Shown here: piece after piece, positions 22,721-37,019 of the stretch
Layout: the number at the start of each line of letters is the position of its first letter
Position numbering within the stretch: the stretch's first letter is position 1
From: Topomyia yanbarensis
Taxonomy: Eukaryota > Arthropoda > Insecta > Diptera > Culicidae
NCBI RefSeq assembly: GCF_030247195.1
Contig: NC_080672.1
Span: 184,822,310-184,886,309 of the forward strand
Direction: 5' to 3'
Length of the DNA stretch: 64,000 nucleotides
Made by a program: the position numbers and the translations under genes
The notes under the pieces: generated by a model
Databases searched by the model: none
Seen by the model: the letters and a program-made list of their open reading frames with translations, nothing else
Told to the model about the DNA's origin: nothing

Positions 22721-23974
22721 ATGAATGTTTGAATGTGTAAAAATGGTGTTTTTTGCAGTTTCTTGGAATTATTTGCCGAAGTTGACAATATAGATTATCA
22801 AATTATATGTTTTTAGATAGCTTTAACAAATACCTTTCGAACAAGCTATAGATTGTTGAAATCGGACTATTATCAAAAGAGATATTTAACATTAAATACG
22901 GACGAAAGATTTTTATCATTTCCCATTGCCAGAAATATGACCAAAAACATGTAATCTATTTTTAACGCCAAAACGGCTTATTTTAGGTCAATAGTATCTT
23001 CGGAGAATTTAATGGAGGCAATATTCCCTTTCTTTTGGTATTGTGCTTTTGCTGATTAATCCCCCTATGAGTGAGATATTTTCACAAATTTTCTTGGAAG
23101 TGATTATATCGAAATGATGCCTTCTACAAATTTGTAGCTCTTACTTTTGCGAATAACTTTACTGAAGACTTCAAATATCTATTTTGAATACTTTAAAAGT
23201 TATGGCTTGTTGTTTGTGGATTACTCTTTGTCGCCTATTTATTGTTCAATATAGTAATAATCCATTGAAATAAGCCAAACATTATTTCGATAAAACGAAT
23301 TTTGTATTTCATTTTTCTATCTACAACCGCTAGAAATAATCACCGAACACTTCCAAGTTGTCTGGAAGGAACTTGATAACTTATCAGTGCAAAAATGTTC
23401 ATTTGTACTAACCTTCTGACTGCAATTTTTCTAACTCATGACCATCGGATCGATCTGAAACATATCGGAAAATGAAAAGCGAAATAAATAACTCCAAGCA
23501 ATGGCGTTGCCAAGAGAAGGTTTTGGGGTTTAACACCATACAACGCCCCCCCCCCCCCCCCCACACCCAAAAAAAATGGATTGAAGTTGAAAATTTATTG
23601 ATGCAGACTGATTCAATTCAATATTACAATAACAATTATCTGATTCGTACATTGATATCCTGTTGTTGTAAACATCATGAGGACTTTTGATAAATTGTCG
23701 GATTGGGGTCCTGATATGTAACTGATCTATTAGTCTTGATTTCACAGTTGTCTAATTGCATCAATATCAAAATCCTGCCTGAAAACATTCCAATAGAAAA
23801 TTCCAGAGTTCTGTAATCAATCATAATCCTCAGATTTATTTTCAAATTGAGCTCGTTTTTGTAGAGATGTACTGTAATAAGGGTCTTTATTTAATAGGAA
23901 GCGAAGTTAAAATTGATTTAATGTCTATGAAACATACAACAGCTCACCAAAAAAATGCATAACTTTCAACATTT
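22721..23974. other. AT-rich DNA without recognisable genes
   Basis: Low-complexity AT-rich sequence with no coding region I can support. It contains a 17-base C run at 23546-23562, which yields a spurious proline-rich ORF. Confidence 0.4.
23546..23562. repeat. Poly-C homopolymer, 17 bases
   Basis: Direct observation of an uninterrupted C run, followed by ACACCC and an A run. Length is prone to sequencing error. Confidence 0.9.
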
Positions 23975-24500
23975 GCTAAAACGTTTTTGCCTTTCTCATT
24001 CACTCTAAAATCGTCAATCTAATCCCGACCGGGAGGGCCGAGTGTCATATGCCAATCGACTCAGTTCGTCGAGATCGGAAAATGTCTGTGTGTGTATGTA
24101 TGTATGTGTGTGTATGTGTGTATGTGGAAAAAAATGTGACCTCTGTTAATCAGATATGGCTGGATCGATTTGCACAAAGTTTGTCTCAAATGAAAGGTAC
24201 AACCTTCCCATCGGCTGCAATTGATTTTTTTATTGATTGGACTTCCGGTTCCGGAGTTACGAGTTGAAGAGTGCAATCACACAGCAAATTCCCATATAAA
24301 CTGAAATGAAAAATTTTCAAAATCAAATTTGTATTTTTGATGCCAAATGACTTGATAATGCATGAAACATCGAGATTTGATGTAAACTCGAAAAAAATAA
24401 TGTTTGACAAAAATTGATTTTTTTGGGACATTTTTGCCTTTCTCATATAGAAAGGTTATCCAATCACTCTAAAAATCGTCAATCATACCGGCCCGGAGGG
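23975..24500 (+). repeat. Dispersed mosquito repeat with (TG)n, copy B, and an adjoining third start
   Basis: TTTGCCTTTCTCATTCACTC leads to CCGGGAGGGCCGAGTGTCATA, TCGACTCAGTTCGTCGAGAT, TG/TATG repeats at 24084-24126, and ATATGGCTGGATCGATTTGC. A further start (GCCTTTCTCATATAGAAAGG, then GGCCCGGAGGG) appears at about 24434-24500. Same family as copy A. Confidence 0.65.
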
Positions 24501-26063
24501 AGTATGCAGTAAGTGGTTGCTACTTTAAAATTAAAACTAGTTTAAAATTTCTTAACAAGTTGAAAATTTTCGGCAGGACCCGAACCTCCCGGATCTTACT
24601 ATGTGATACTGAAACATCGCTTGAAACCAGCGGTGGTCAGTATCTCAAGATCGTGGCTGTCGATCCATTGTACGTATGTGCAAATCGAACTGAACATGTA
24701 ATATTTAATTCCACCATTGTATTGGACATAACCAGCCATGGAATCGTAGTCTGGACAAATGAGAAAAGCACAATTGCACCACTAGGTGGATTAAAACAGG
24801 TTTTCATTTTGGGAATGCGTCGAGTTGAGACGAAAACGTAATATGATTAATATCGAGGATAACACTTTCCGAATGTAGAGAAAAATTTATGAAAAATTAC
24901 GATTTCCATTCGACTCTAGCAGGTTCTGATCGATTTTGATGAGAATTTGATTTTTGTTGTATGACCAATTATATGTATAGGTCAAATGTTCAAAAACAGT
25001 AATTTAAGGTCAAGATAACATCATTTTGAAACCGCCAATTTCGGAGGGTTAGTATCTTCGATGAGTTTTACAAACGTTAAACAGCGCATCATTTGATAAA
25101 ATTATTTTGACGGTATATCGTCCAAGAAGTATTTATGGTGAATATTCTCAGGTTAATATTCATGACTACAATAAAGTCTCAACAAATTCGCTAAAAACAC
25201 GAACTCTGTTACTATTTTTTGAAAAATTAATTCTGCATAATTTTAAAACTTCAAAAATTACGGTTTCGGAATTATGCCGTTTGGACAGTAAGATCGATTT
25301 TCACCAAACCCCCACCAATTGTAAAATTGGTATTGTAAACAAAATGTAAGGGTGATACTTCAATGCTGATAGGTGGGACCGAAAAAGTAAACAATCGTCA
25401 AAGGGACGATACTATCATTTTGTCAATTTCAATAGCAAACACAAATTTTAATTTAATAATTTCAAATACTTCATGAAGTTTTGGGTTTCGATCACTGAAT
25501 CATGCAATCTAGGATGTAAAAAACACAATAATTCTTAAATAGGAAATAAAACCAAGTCTGGAAATATTTACTGTTGATTTTCTTTGAATGGTGTCACTGC
25601 TAGTATCGCTTTTTTCCAGAAAAAGCGTTGATATTTAGGTCTCAGTCGCGTTGAAAATTTGAGTAAAGTATAAACTTCATTCCGATTCAAAAAAAAAATC
25701 GATTTTTTGGCTCAGTACAATATACATAACCCCTTTAGGAAAATTCAGTTTTCCCACCACAATGCATTGATTGAGGAATTTAGATATTTTATTAACAGAG
25801 CATTAGCAATAATTCGTTTGTATGTCTATTTTATGGGCCACTTTTTCGCTTTCCCATTAATTTGGTTTGAGATTTCTAGCACTGATGCTGTCATATGCTG
25901 ATTTGAACGATTCTCTGAGTCCTGTCACTATCCCATGTAGTATGTGTTATCAAAAACATCGCGAAGCATCAAGTTCTAAATGTTCTCAAACGATATAATA
26001 TCCGAAGAGAGTGATAAGAGTTATAAGAAATGTCTCATCACACTGTTAGGTGGATTAAAAGCG
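24501..26063. other. AT-rich DNA without recognisable genes
   Basis: Contains ORFs of 64-93 codons (24560-24841, 25107-25349, 25707-25901) with no family signature I recognise. Base composition is like the surrounding repeats, so I do not call them genes. Confidence 0.35.
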
Positions 26064-27694
<1,631 letters not shown>

Positions 27695-27825
27695 ATATTG
27701 AGCCTTAAGAATTAGACCACCTTGTTTTAGTATTTTTCTAAAAGTAGTTTTAATTGTGTTACGGACTGCAAAGGCTTTTCCAACAGAAACGTTTCAATGG
27801 TCAGGTCAGTTCGGGAAATATTTTT

Positions 27826-27884
27826 GGAGGTGCGCCGCCTCTAATTTTTACCTGCAATCGGTGGCGGCGGGGCGCACGCCTCTA
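27826..27884. mobile_element. 59-bp hAT-type mini-element
   Basis: The ends are GGAGGTGCGCCGCC and GGCGGGGCGCACGCCTCTA, and a perfect 8-bp target duplication ATATTTTT flanks it (27818-27825 and 27885-27892). The right terminus, inverted (TAGAGGCGTGCGCC), closely resembles the end of the hAT-type element at 12995-16588 (TAGAGGTGTGCGCC). It consists of little more than two termini. Confidence 0.75.
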
Positions 27885-27892
27885 ATATTTTT

Positions 27893-28369
27893 TTCTTTCT
27901 TTTTAATAAATCGAAGCTATTAAAATATTCTTCTATCGTCCCTAGACATAGCCTTGTAATCCTTTCGGATTATTTCGTAAAAATTTCCCTTAAGGGGGTC
28001 TTCCAGCGCAAAATTTAAAATAAATGATTTTTTGGTTTTTGATAATTTTGCATCTCTAAGACAAGAAAAATATGCTCCAGAAAGGATTTACTATTTTGCC
28101 AATTATAGAACCTCGTCCTTCACATAATGAAAAAATCATCTTTTTAATCACTTTGAAAATTTGTTCGAGGTCTGTCTCCTTTGCTTAAACATTTATCAAA
28201 AGCCCCTACTGTTTAATATTTGTAATACATTGACAGACCCCAAGCTCATTTAAAATGTCAACAATTGATTTTTACCTGCCAACAACTTGCCCTTCACTAT
28301 AAAACACTCCCAAAAAGTTGAAATCATTCCCAATTAGATACTTCGACAGAGCCTCCTTGTTTTTAACAG
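27893..28369. other. Spacer before the satellite, also present at about 60990-61520
   Basis: AAATCGAAGCTATTAAAATATTC, GGGTCTTCCAGCGC and related words occur in a diverged form at about 61008-61105. No gene seen. Confidence 0.6.
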
Positions 28370-29612
28370 CCCTCAACTTGCCGTTTAATATAAAACACTT
28401 TCCCAAAAAGTTGAAAAAAAATTCCATTTTGACGCATCGGCGAACCCCCTCCCCCCCCCCCCTCTGCATTGAAAATGTCCAAAACTATTGATTTTCAACA
28501 GGCCTCAACTTGCCTTTCAATATAAAACACTTTCCCAAAAAGTTAAAAAAAATCCATTTTGACACATCGGCGGACTCCCCTGTGCATTGGAAATGTCCAA
28601 AACTATTGATTTTCAACAGCCCTCAACTTGCCTTTCAATATAAAACACTTTCCCAAAAAGTTGAAAAAAATTCCATTTTGATGCATCGCCGGACCCCCCT
28701 GTGCATTGAAAATGTTCAAAACTATTGATTTTCAACAGCCCTCAACCTGCCTTTCAATATAAAACACTTTCCCAAAAAGTTGAAAAAAAAATCCATTTTG
28801 ATGCATCGGCGGACCCCCCTGTGCATTGAAAATGTTCAAAACTATTGATTTTTAACAGCCCTCAATCTGCCTTTCAATATAAAACACTTTCCCGAAAAGT
28901 TGAAAAAAATTCCATTTTGACACATCGGCGGACCCCCCTGTGCATTGAAAATGTTCAAAACTATTAAATTTCAAAAGCCCTCAACTTGCCTTTCAATATA
29001 AAACACTTTCCCAAAAGTTGAAAAAATTTCATTTTGACACATCGGCGGACCCCCTGTGCATTGAAAATGTCCAAAACTATTGATTTTCAACAGCCCTCAA
29101 CTTGCCTTTCAATATAAAACACTTTCCCAAAAAATCGAAAATAATTCCATTTTGACACATCGGCGGACCCCCTGTGCATTGAAAATGTCCAAAACTATTG
29201 TTTTCAACAGCCTTCAACTTGCCTTTCAATATAAAACACTCCCAAAAACTTGAAAAAAATCCATTTTGATGCATCGGCGGACCCCCTGTGCATTGAAAAT
29301 GTTCAAAACTATTGATTTTCAGCAGCCCTCAACTTGCCTTTCAATATAAAACACTTTCCGAAAAAGTTGAAAAAAAATCCATTTTGATGCATCGGCGGAC
29401 CCCCCTGTGCATTGAAAATGTTCAAAACTATTGATTTTCAAAAGCCCTCAACTTGCCTTTCAATATAAAACACTTTCCCAAAAAATCGAAAATAATTCCA
29501 TTTTGACACATCGGCGGACCCCCCTGTGCATTGAAAATGTCCAAAACTATTGTTTTTCAACAGCCCTCAACTTGCCTTTCAATATAAAACACTTTCCCAA
29601 AAAGTTGAAAAA
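28370..29612. repeat. ~119-bp satellite, 10 units (left arm)
   Basis: Each unit has AACTTGCCTTTCAATATAAA, ACACTTTCCCAAAAAGTTG, CATCGGCGGACCCCCC and TGTGCATTGAAAATG. The last word falls at about 28467, 28583, 28702, 28822, 28942, 29055, 29173, 29290, 29410 and 29528. The right arm has 9 units, and a third locus (61.5-62.2 kb) has about 6. Confidence 0.93.
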
Positions 29613-29689
29613 AATTTCAGCTTGGCTCATTGACACCCCTAACATATCCATAATGTTCGAAAATAGATAATGATCATTGATCCAAGAAT

Positions 29690-29990
29690 TAAATCAAATC
29701 GCAATCATGGCTGATAATGCTCATTTGTGATTTTTTCCGAATTGCTCGCTGCAGATAGAATCATGCCGTGATCACCCTCTCAATTATCAAATTCAACCAC
29801 AGATCAAAATCACCACTGATAGAGGGCAAGAAAAAATCGGTAGTGATTTTTGTGAGATGATCTTTTGATAGTTAAGAGAGTGATCACGGCATGATTTTAT
29901 CGGCAGTGAGAATTTTCGAAAAAATCATAAGCAATAATTCTCAGCCATGATTGCGGTTTGATTTTTTTTTTGATTATGATTTTCCCAGCA
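29690..29990. mobile_element. Hairpin MITE (left arm)
   Basis: CGCAATCATGGCTGA near 29700 pairs with CTCAGCCATGATTGCGG near 29940, and AATCATGCCGTGATCACCCTC pairs with GAGTGATCACGGCATGATT inside it, so the whole segment folds back on itself. The right boundary GATTTTCCCAGCACTG also ends a related element near 62600. No coding capacity. Confidence 0.7.
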
Positions 29991-30270
29991 CTGTCAGGGA
30001 CTATTCCGAGTAGTCCGTAGCGAGTTTCCAGCTTGAATCGTCGTGGCACCAGCGAACCGGACGCAATCGTCCACACGAAATCGCTGCACAGACCTTGGCA
30101 TACTGCCGGATTGCATCGAACCAAGAATAACGCGTCAGTCAGCGGTTGCGGGAGACATTCCTTCGTCGGGCAACTTTTCGCTGAGGTAGGCTAGCTTCAT
30201 CGTCGGGGATTATGCCGAGTAGTACCGAAAGTGGCATATTTTTTTTCTGCTAGAAACCGTAATCAGTAGT
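29991..30270. other. GC-richer segment adjoining the non-LTR 3' end
   Basis: Resembles in style and some words (ATGCCGAGTAG, CGGTTGCGGG) the GC-rich segment at 62610-63250. Uninterrupted here, whereas the right-arm equivalent contains the N gap. No gene called. Confidence 0.4.
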
Positions 30271-31735
30271 CTTTTAAAATTAGGGTGGATTTATTTGAAG
30301 TTCATCGTCGATCCAGACACATCCATCAAATTCGTCAGCACTTGGCCGTACAGCTAACGGGCTCGGGTTCTTTTTTTTACAATGGAGAAGACCTTTACGT
30401 CCTAGCCCAGTACACGTGCTATTGGTAGGGTCCAATCTACCACACGGGGTGCACTGGGGGCGTGTCGGGCTCGAATGGTGACCAGCCATTAATACCGACT
30501 AAACTCCATTGGGCTCCGCCATCATTCCTCTCAGGAACTACCTCTCGGTATTACTTCTGGGGGGATGGCTGTACTAAATGTACTCATTCACTCTCACTCA
30601 CGGGTTCATACGTCCTGTATGAGGCTTACTTGGGTGCTCTCTCAATCGCACTTTGATTCACTCTCAAACACTCCCACATGAGGTTGACTTTTGTGCTCAC
30701 CTTTTTCGTTCCTTGCGAGGCTGACTTGTGTGCTCACCTTACTTATTCCTTGCTAGGCTTACTTTTGTGCTCGCCCCACCCATACCATGTGAGGCTGACT
30801 TGGGTGCTCACCCTATCACCTGATTCACTCTCAATCGTGCCACTCTATTGTACCTTTGTCACTCCCCCTGGTATCCCATGTGGGACATTTTTCTTAGGCC
30901 CCACTTCTGACATACCATGCGAGGCTGACTTGTGTGCTCACCTTTTTCATTCCTTGCTAGGCTGACTTTTGTGCTAGCCTCTACCATACCATGTGAGGCT
31001 GACTTTTGTGCTCACCCTTAACATGCCGTGTGAGACTGACTTGGATGCTCACCCTTTCACTCCTCTGCCACGCCATGAGGCATCGATAGCTAATTTCCAA
31101 CATACTACGCTACGACCCTCCCGTCTTGGCATGAGGCAGTCCACTTATACGCCTATACACTCACTCTTCTGTCTTGCTTCGGGGTGGCTGGGTTTACCCC
31201 TTACGCGGTTGCCAGTCGCTGCGCCAAACCTGACTCGGCATGAACAGACCTTTCACTCCCTTTTTTGCGCTTGGCCTTTTTCGCTCCAGCTAACCAATCA
31301 CTAGTTAGCCGTGCCCGTCGTCTGTTGCTCGGTTCGCCAGATTACCTGTAGCCTACTGGCAATCTGGATGGTAGCAGCCACTTCTCCACCGATTGACACA
31401 TCCGCTGAATAAGGGTATCAGGGGTTGTGTCCCAGCCACAGACGTCAAGCATTGCTCTTCTTTCGGCGTCGAACCGATGACATACGAACAATATGTGTTC
31501 GGCAGTTTCGTCTACACCTGGGCAGTCCGGGCAGGCTGAGACCTCCGCGTGCCCGAACCTGGGCTCGGGTTCTGACCGGTTTCTGTTGTTTGGGGCTACT
31601 GTTAGATTGTTTCTTTGCTCGGTGACATTTGTAGCCTTTTCGAATATAGATTCGCCCCACAGGTCAGTGTTCAGTTCGTTCTCCATAATGGCACAGATTT
31701 TAACGAATAAACCAAAAATCCATTATCTTAAGTGA
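30271..31735 (-). pseudogene. Non-LTR retrotransposon 3' end (left arm copy)
   Basis: On the minus strand a frame at 31342-31686 (114 codons) contains a zinc-knuckle of the CX2CX8HX4C type (CPDCPGVDETAEHILFVC) followed by HRFDAERRAMLD. This is the characteristic C-terminus of R1/Jockey-like reverse transcriptase ORFs. Everything upstream (endonuclease, RT) is missing, the usual 5' truncation. A small difference near 31346-31352 relative to the right arm gives a different C-terminus. The rest to about 30271 is 3' untranslated sequence with short tandem repeats, ending near AAATAAATCCACCC. A dead-on-arrival copy. Confidence 0.82.
30625..31060. repeat. Degenerate tandem repeats in the non-LTR 3' UTR (left arm)
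   Basis: GAGGCTGACTTGTGTGCTCAC and close variants recur about eight times with irregular spacing of roughly 40-110 bp. The mirrored block is at about 37695-38125. The proline/leucine-rich ORFs over it are artefacts. Confidence 0.75.
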
Positions 31736-31811
31736 TATCCTTGTGTGAAACTTTTAGGCATTTCAACAAAGATTGAGCACGAGGTACTAACCCTTCAAAG
31801 GTTGCATTAAG

Positions 31812-33123
31812 AAGAAAAATCATTTCTTTAGCATATGTAAATATCAATTCGATTGTATATTTGCATTTCATTTATTTTAATTTATGCGTACCAACGGAAA
31901 GATTTTCCTTCGTACATTGGTTATGTTTTTTTAATTTATTTAATACAAAGAAATACTGCACTCTTCCGGGTGACCTATCAACCACAGAAATATAACTTAT
32001 TTCAACAAACGAAAACGATGAAGTAATAAACAGTACGTAAAAACAATATAAACAGTATGTATGTATCAAGTGTAATCGCACCAACTGGTCTCCTAAAACT
32101 GATTGATTGAGTCCGTCACACGCCATTTGTCAACCGAAACTCATTATTGCCAACTTTTATACTTGTCTAAACGTGTCGCGGAGCGTACGGCAGGTTCGCT
32201 AGTGCAATGTTGGTCCAAGTGTGCCGTGGCGACCAGCGACTGTTTCGCTCGCGCGCTGTTTTTCGCATACCGGGTAACACAAAAAATCAAATATTTTAAA
32301 AAGTCATGTTCGCTCAAAAAATTTTTTCTTGGAATTGAAAGCTGATAATATATGCAACATTTTACAACTTAAACGGTATGAATATCGCGTGAAGAAACCA
32401 TTTAAAACAGCGTTTTTTTGAAAAATTTTTTAAAAAAAAGTAGAAATAGTTAACATTTGTTAAAACTTTTTTCGACATTTTCTAGACTAAACATTTATTA
32501 TTTGGTGCAATTCGAAATTAAGCTTTGGCTGTAAAAAATATAATAACAAGGTGTATAAAAATATAATAACAAGGTGTATAAATTTTCAATTAACTAAAAC
32601 TATTAGAAATATTTCGAATAATAACAAAATATTTCACGAAGATGTTTAGGGGTACCTAAACAATAAAATTAAAACATTTTTTGCAAAATTCACCACTTTG
32701 TGAAAAATGGGGGGGCCACTTCAGAAATTTTTACTCTGTCACCAGTTTTTATCGGATTTTCGTGATCTTAGGTAGGCTTAAAATTCACGTGAGAAGTTTG
32801 TCCGTCACATAAGATTTTTTTGCAGAATTATTTTTTTATGAAAAATCAACTAAAAATGAGTAATTTTATCAAACATTACATTTTTACTTTTGTTGCTCTT
32901 AACCCTGAATTGTTGATATTTTATCCTAACATGTTTTTAACGTTTTTGGAATGGGCACATCAATACCTTTCGAATGGTGAGTCGCTCGTGTTAATCAGAA
33001 GATTTGTTCCTGAGATATTGACTAATAACAGGGCTCAAAAGCACGTTTTCCCAAAAATCTCAAAAGCGGTTCTTTGAAAAAGAAAGTGGATATGATTTTC
33101 GCGTTCAGCGACCCAAAATTGAC
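31812..33123 (+). mobile_element. Right half of the fold-back element (left arm copy)
   Basis: Matches about 21125-22437 in the same orientation, but the left arm of that element is absent. It has a private 14-bp loss near 32500 (AACTACCAGTGAAG is missing) and a short duplication near 32540-32580 (the duplication is shared with the right arm). Confidence 0.85.
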
Positions 33124-33136
33124 TTAGAAAACACCT

Positions 33137-34121
33137 TTTTTACCTTCATGCAATCACCCCAAAATTTGTAAACTAGTGTAATTATTGTAACACTAGTTTA
33201 CAAAATAAAAATAAAAATCTGAGCTTCAACATTTGAAAATCATTTTTGATGTAAAATTGTGTGCCGAATCCAAAAATGAAGTCCAAAAAAATTCAGTAGA
33301 ACAGTTTTCGAGTTACAGCAAAAAAAAAATCAATCTCGCCTTTAAAATAAAAAATACGTTCAGTAAAATCCAAATATCTTTGGTTGTAGAGCATTGGTAT
33401 GAAATATTATAAAGGTAATTAAAAGGTAATTGAATATACTTTCTGTCGTTTGAATATTTTGTTTTAGTGCGAGTACTGATTCTGACGTTATTTACGAGTT
33501 TGTTGAACTTTTTCTTAATTTTTCCTCATTTTTTAAAGAAAAATGAGCGTTTGGTCAAGGTTTTGGGTGAGATAAAGCTATCCTAAAAAATATATTTTTA
33601 TGGGAAATTAAAGCCTGCTAATAACCAATGATAATACGCTATTATTAGTTTAAATTGGATGAGAATTGTGAAAGTTATTTAATTTTTTGTAGCCTAGGAT
33701 TTTTTTAGTTTTTCTGGGTCGATCTCAATTTTTTCTTGGGTTTTCTTCACAATATATGAGGGATTCTCTGTTAGAATTCTGTTAAAAAAATAAAATGATG
33801 TATTTTGAGTGATTTTTATCCGAGTTCATATTCGACCCCGTTTAGCCAAATGATTCTCGAATACTGATAACAATAATTTCAGGCTCAATGAAGTTATACG
33901 TGATCGAATGATTGGTATATAATGCTGCTTGTAATTTATGCTTGTATTGCATAAAATAACACTCGTATGATACAAAATTCATTGTAAACTAAAACCTCAC
34001 ACGTCATAAAACTCATATTTTAAAACTCTAGCTGCACAACTGTGTTTTGTACAAGGTTAATACAAACTATACGAATCCGTAGATATATGTGATACTACAT
34101 TTTTTTTATTTAGGCCCAAAT
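33137..34121 (+). repeat. Segment X, second copy (direct, inside left arm)
   Basis: Nearly identical to 26064-27046, including the 15-bp-stem hairpin. Here it continues after CCCAAAT into GTGGTAGCTTAACGAGGCCG instead of into (TA)n. Confidence 0.88.
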
Positions 34122-34248
34122 GTGGTAGCTTAACGAGGCCGATAATTCATTTTTTAAGGTACATCACACTTTTTGGTAAGGGAAGAGAAAGCCGTATTTA
34201 GAGGCGGCGACTCCCCTCTTATGTTAGTAGAGGAAAAAGGTGGGAAGT

Positions 34249-34502
<254 letters not shown>

Positions 34503-34629
34503 ACTTCCCACCTTTTTCCTCTACTAACATAAGAGGGGAGTCGCCGCCTCTAAATACGGCTTTCTCTTCCCTTACCAAAAAGTGTGATGTACCTTAAAAA
34601 ATGAATTATCGGCCTCGTTAAGCTACCAC

Positions 34630-35615
34630 ATTTGGGCCTAAATAAAAAAAATGTAGTATCACATATATCTACGGATTCGTATAGTTTGTATTAACCTTGT
34701 ACAAAACACAGTTGTGCAGCTAGAGTTTTAAAATATGAGTTTTATGACGTGTGAGGTTTTAGTTTACAATGAATTTTGTATCATACGAGTGTTATTTTAT
34801 GCAATACAAGCATAAATTACAAGCAGCATTATATACCAATCATTCGATCACGTATAACTTCATTGAGCCTGAAATTATTGTTATCAGTATTCGAGAATCA
34901 TTTGGCTAAACGGGGTCGAATATGAACTCGGATAAAAATCACTCAAAATACATCATTTTATTTGTTTAACAGAATTCTAACAGAGAATCCCTCATATATT
35001 GTGAAGAAAACCCAAGAAAAAATTGAGATCGACCCAGAAAAACTAAAAAAATCCTAGGCTACAAAAAATTAAATAACTTTCACAATTCTCATCCAATTTA
35101 AACTAATAATAGCGTATTATCATTGGTTATTAGCAGGCTTTAATTTCCCATAAAAATATATTTTTTAGGATAGCTTTATCTCACCCAAAACCTTGACCAA
35201 ACGCTCATTTTTCTTTAAAAAATGAGGAAAAATTAAGAAAAAGTTCAACAAACTCGTAAATAACGTCAGAATCAGTACTCGCACTAAAACAAAATATTCA
35301 AACGACAGAAAGTATATTCAATTACCTTTTAATTACCTTTATAATATTTCATACCAATGCTCTACAACCAAAGATATTTGGATTTTACTGAACGTATTTT
35401 TTATTTTAAAGGCGAGATTGATTTTTTTTTGCTGTAACTCGAAAACTGTTCTACTGAATTTTTTTGGACTTCATTTTTGGATTCGGCACACAATTTTACA
35501 TCAAAAATGATTTTCAAATGTTGAAGCTCAGATTTTTATTTTTATTTTGTAAACTAGTGTTACAATAATTACACTAGTTTACAAATTTTGGGGTGATTGC
35601 ATGAAGGTAAAAAAG
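34630..35615 (-). repeat. Segment X, third copy (inverted, right arm)
   Basis: Mirror of 33137-34121; the hairpin motif lies at about 35555-35595. Confidence 0.88.
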
Positions 35616-35627
35616 GTGTTTTCTAAG

Positions 35628-36940
35628 TCAATTTTGGGTCGCTGAACGCGAAAATCATATCCACTTTCTTTTTCAAAGAACCGCTTTTGAGATTTTTGGG
35701 AAAACGTGCTTTTGAGCCCTGTTATTAGTCAATATCTCAGGAACAAATCTTCTGATTAACACGAGCGACTCACCATTCGAAAGGTATTGATGTGCCCATT
35801 CCAAAAACGTTAAAAACATGTTAGGATAAAATATCAACAATTCAGGGTTAAGAGCAACAAAAGTAAAAATGTAATGTTTGATAAAATTACTCATTTTTAG
35901 TTGATTTTTCATAAAAAAATAATTCTGCAAAAAAATCTTATGTGACGGACAAACTTCTCACGTGAATTTTAAGCCTACCTAAGATCACGAAAATCCGATA
36001 AAAACTGGTGACAGAGTAAAAATTTCTGAAGTGGCCCCCCCATTTTTCACAAAGTGGTGAATTTTGCAAAAAATGTTTTAATTTTATTGTTTAGGTACCC
36101 CTAAACATCTTCGTGAAATATTTTGTTATTATTCGAAATATTTCTAATAGTTTTAGTTAATTGAAAATTTATACACCTTGTTATTATATTTTTATACACC
36201 TTGTTATTATATTTTTTACAGCCAAAGCTTAATTTCGAATTGCACCAAACTTCACTGGTAGTTTAATAAATGTTTAGTCTAGAAAATGTCGAAAAAAGTT
36301 TTAACAAATGTTAACTATTTCTACTTTTTTTTAAACAATTTTTCAAAAAAACGCTGTTTTAAATGGTTTCTTCACGCGATATTCATACCGTTTAAGTTGT
36401 AAAATGTTGCATATATTATCAGCTTTCAATTCCAAGAAAAAAATTTTTGAGCGAACATGACTTTTTAAAATATTTGATTTTTTGTGTTACCCGGTATGCG
36501 AAAAACAGCGCGCGAGCGAAACAGTCGCTGGTCGCCACGGCACACTTGGACCAACATTGCACTAGCGAACCTGCCGTACGCTCCGCGACACGTTTAGACA
36601 AGTATAAAAGTTGGCAATAATGAGTTTCGGTTGACAAATGGCGTGTGACGGACTCAATCAATCAGTTTTAGGAGACCAGTTGGTGCGATTACACTTGATA
36701 CATACATACTGTTTATATTGTTTTTACGTACTGTTTATTACTTCATCGTTTTCGTTTGTTGAAATAAGTTATATTTCTGTGGTTGATAGGTCACCCGGAA
36801 GAGTGCAGTATTTCTTTGTATTAAATAAATTAAAAAAACAACCAATGTACGAAGGAAAATCTTTCCGTTGGTACGCATAAATTAAAATAAATGAAATGCA
36901 AATATACAATCGAATTGATATTTACATATGCTAAAGAAAT
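35628..36940 (-). mobile_element. Half fold-back element (right arm copy)
   Basis: Mirror of 31812-33123. It keeps the 14 bp (CTTCACTGGTAGTT) that the left arm lost, in agreement with the full element at 21.8 kb. Confidence 0.85.
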
Positions 36941-37019
36941 GATTTTTCTTCTTAATGCAACCTTTGAAGGGTTAGTACCTCGTGCTCAATCTTTGTTGAA
37001 ATGCCTAAAAGTTTCACAC

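Noticed and set aside
24560..24841. A possible 93-codon gene
   Set aside because: No domain or conserved motif recognised, and it lies among dispersed repeats; left as unassigned.
30678..31304. ORFs rich in RLTFVLT / CEADLCAH repeats
   Set aside because: They overlie degenerate tandem repeats in the 3' UTR of a non-LTR element and are mirrored in the other palindrome arm; the supported coding frame is on the opposite strand.
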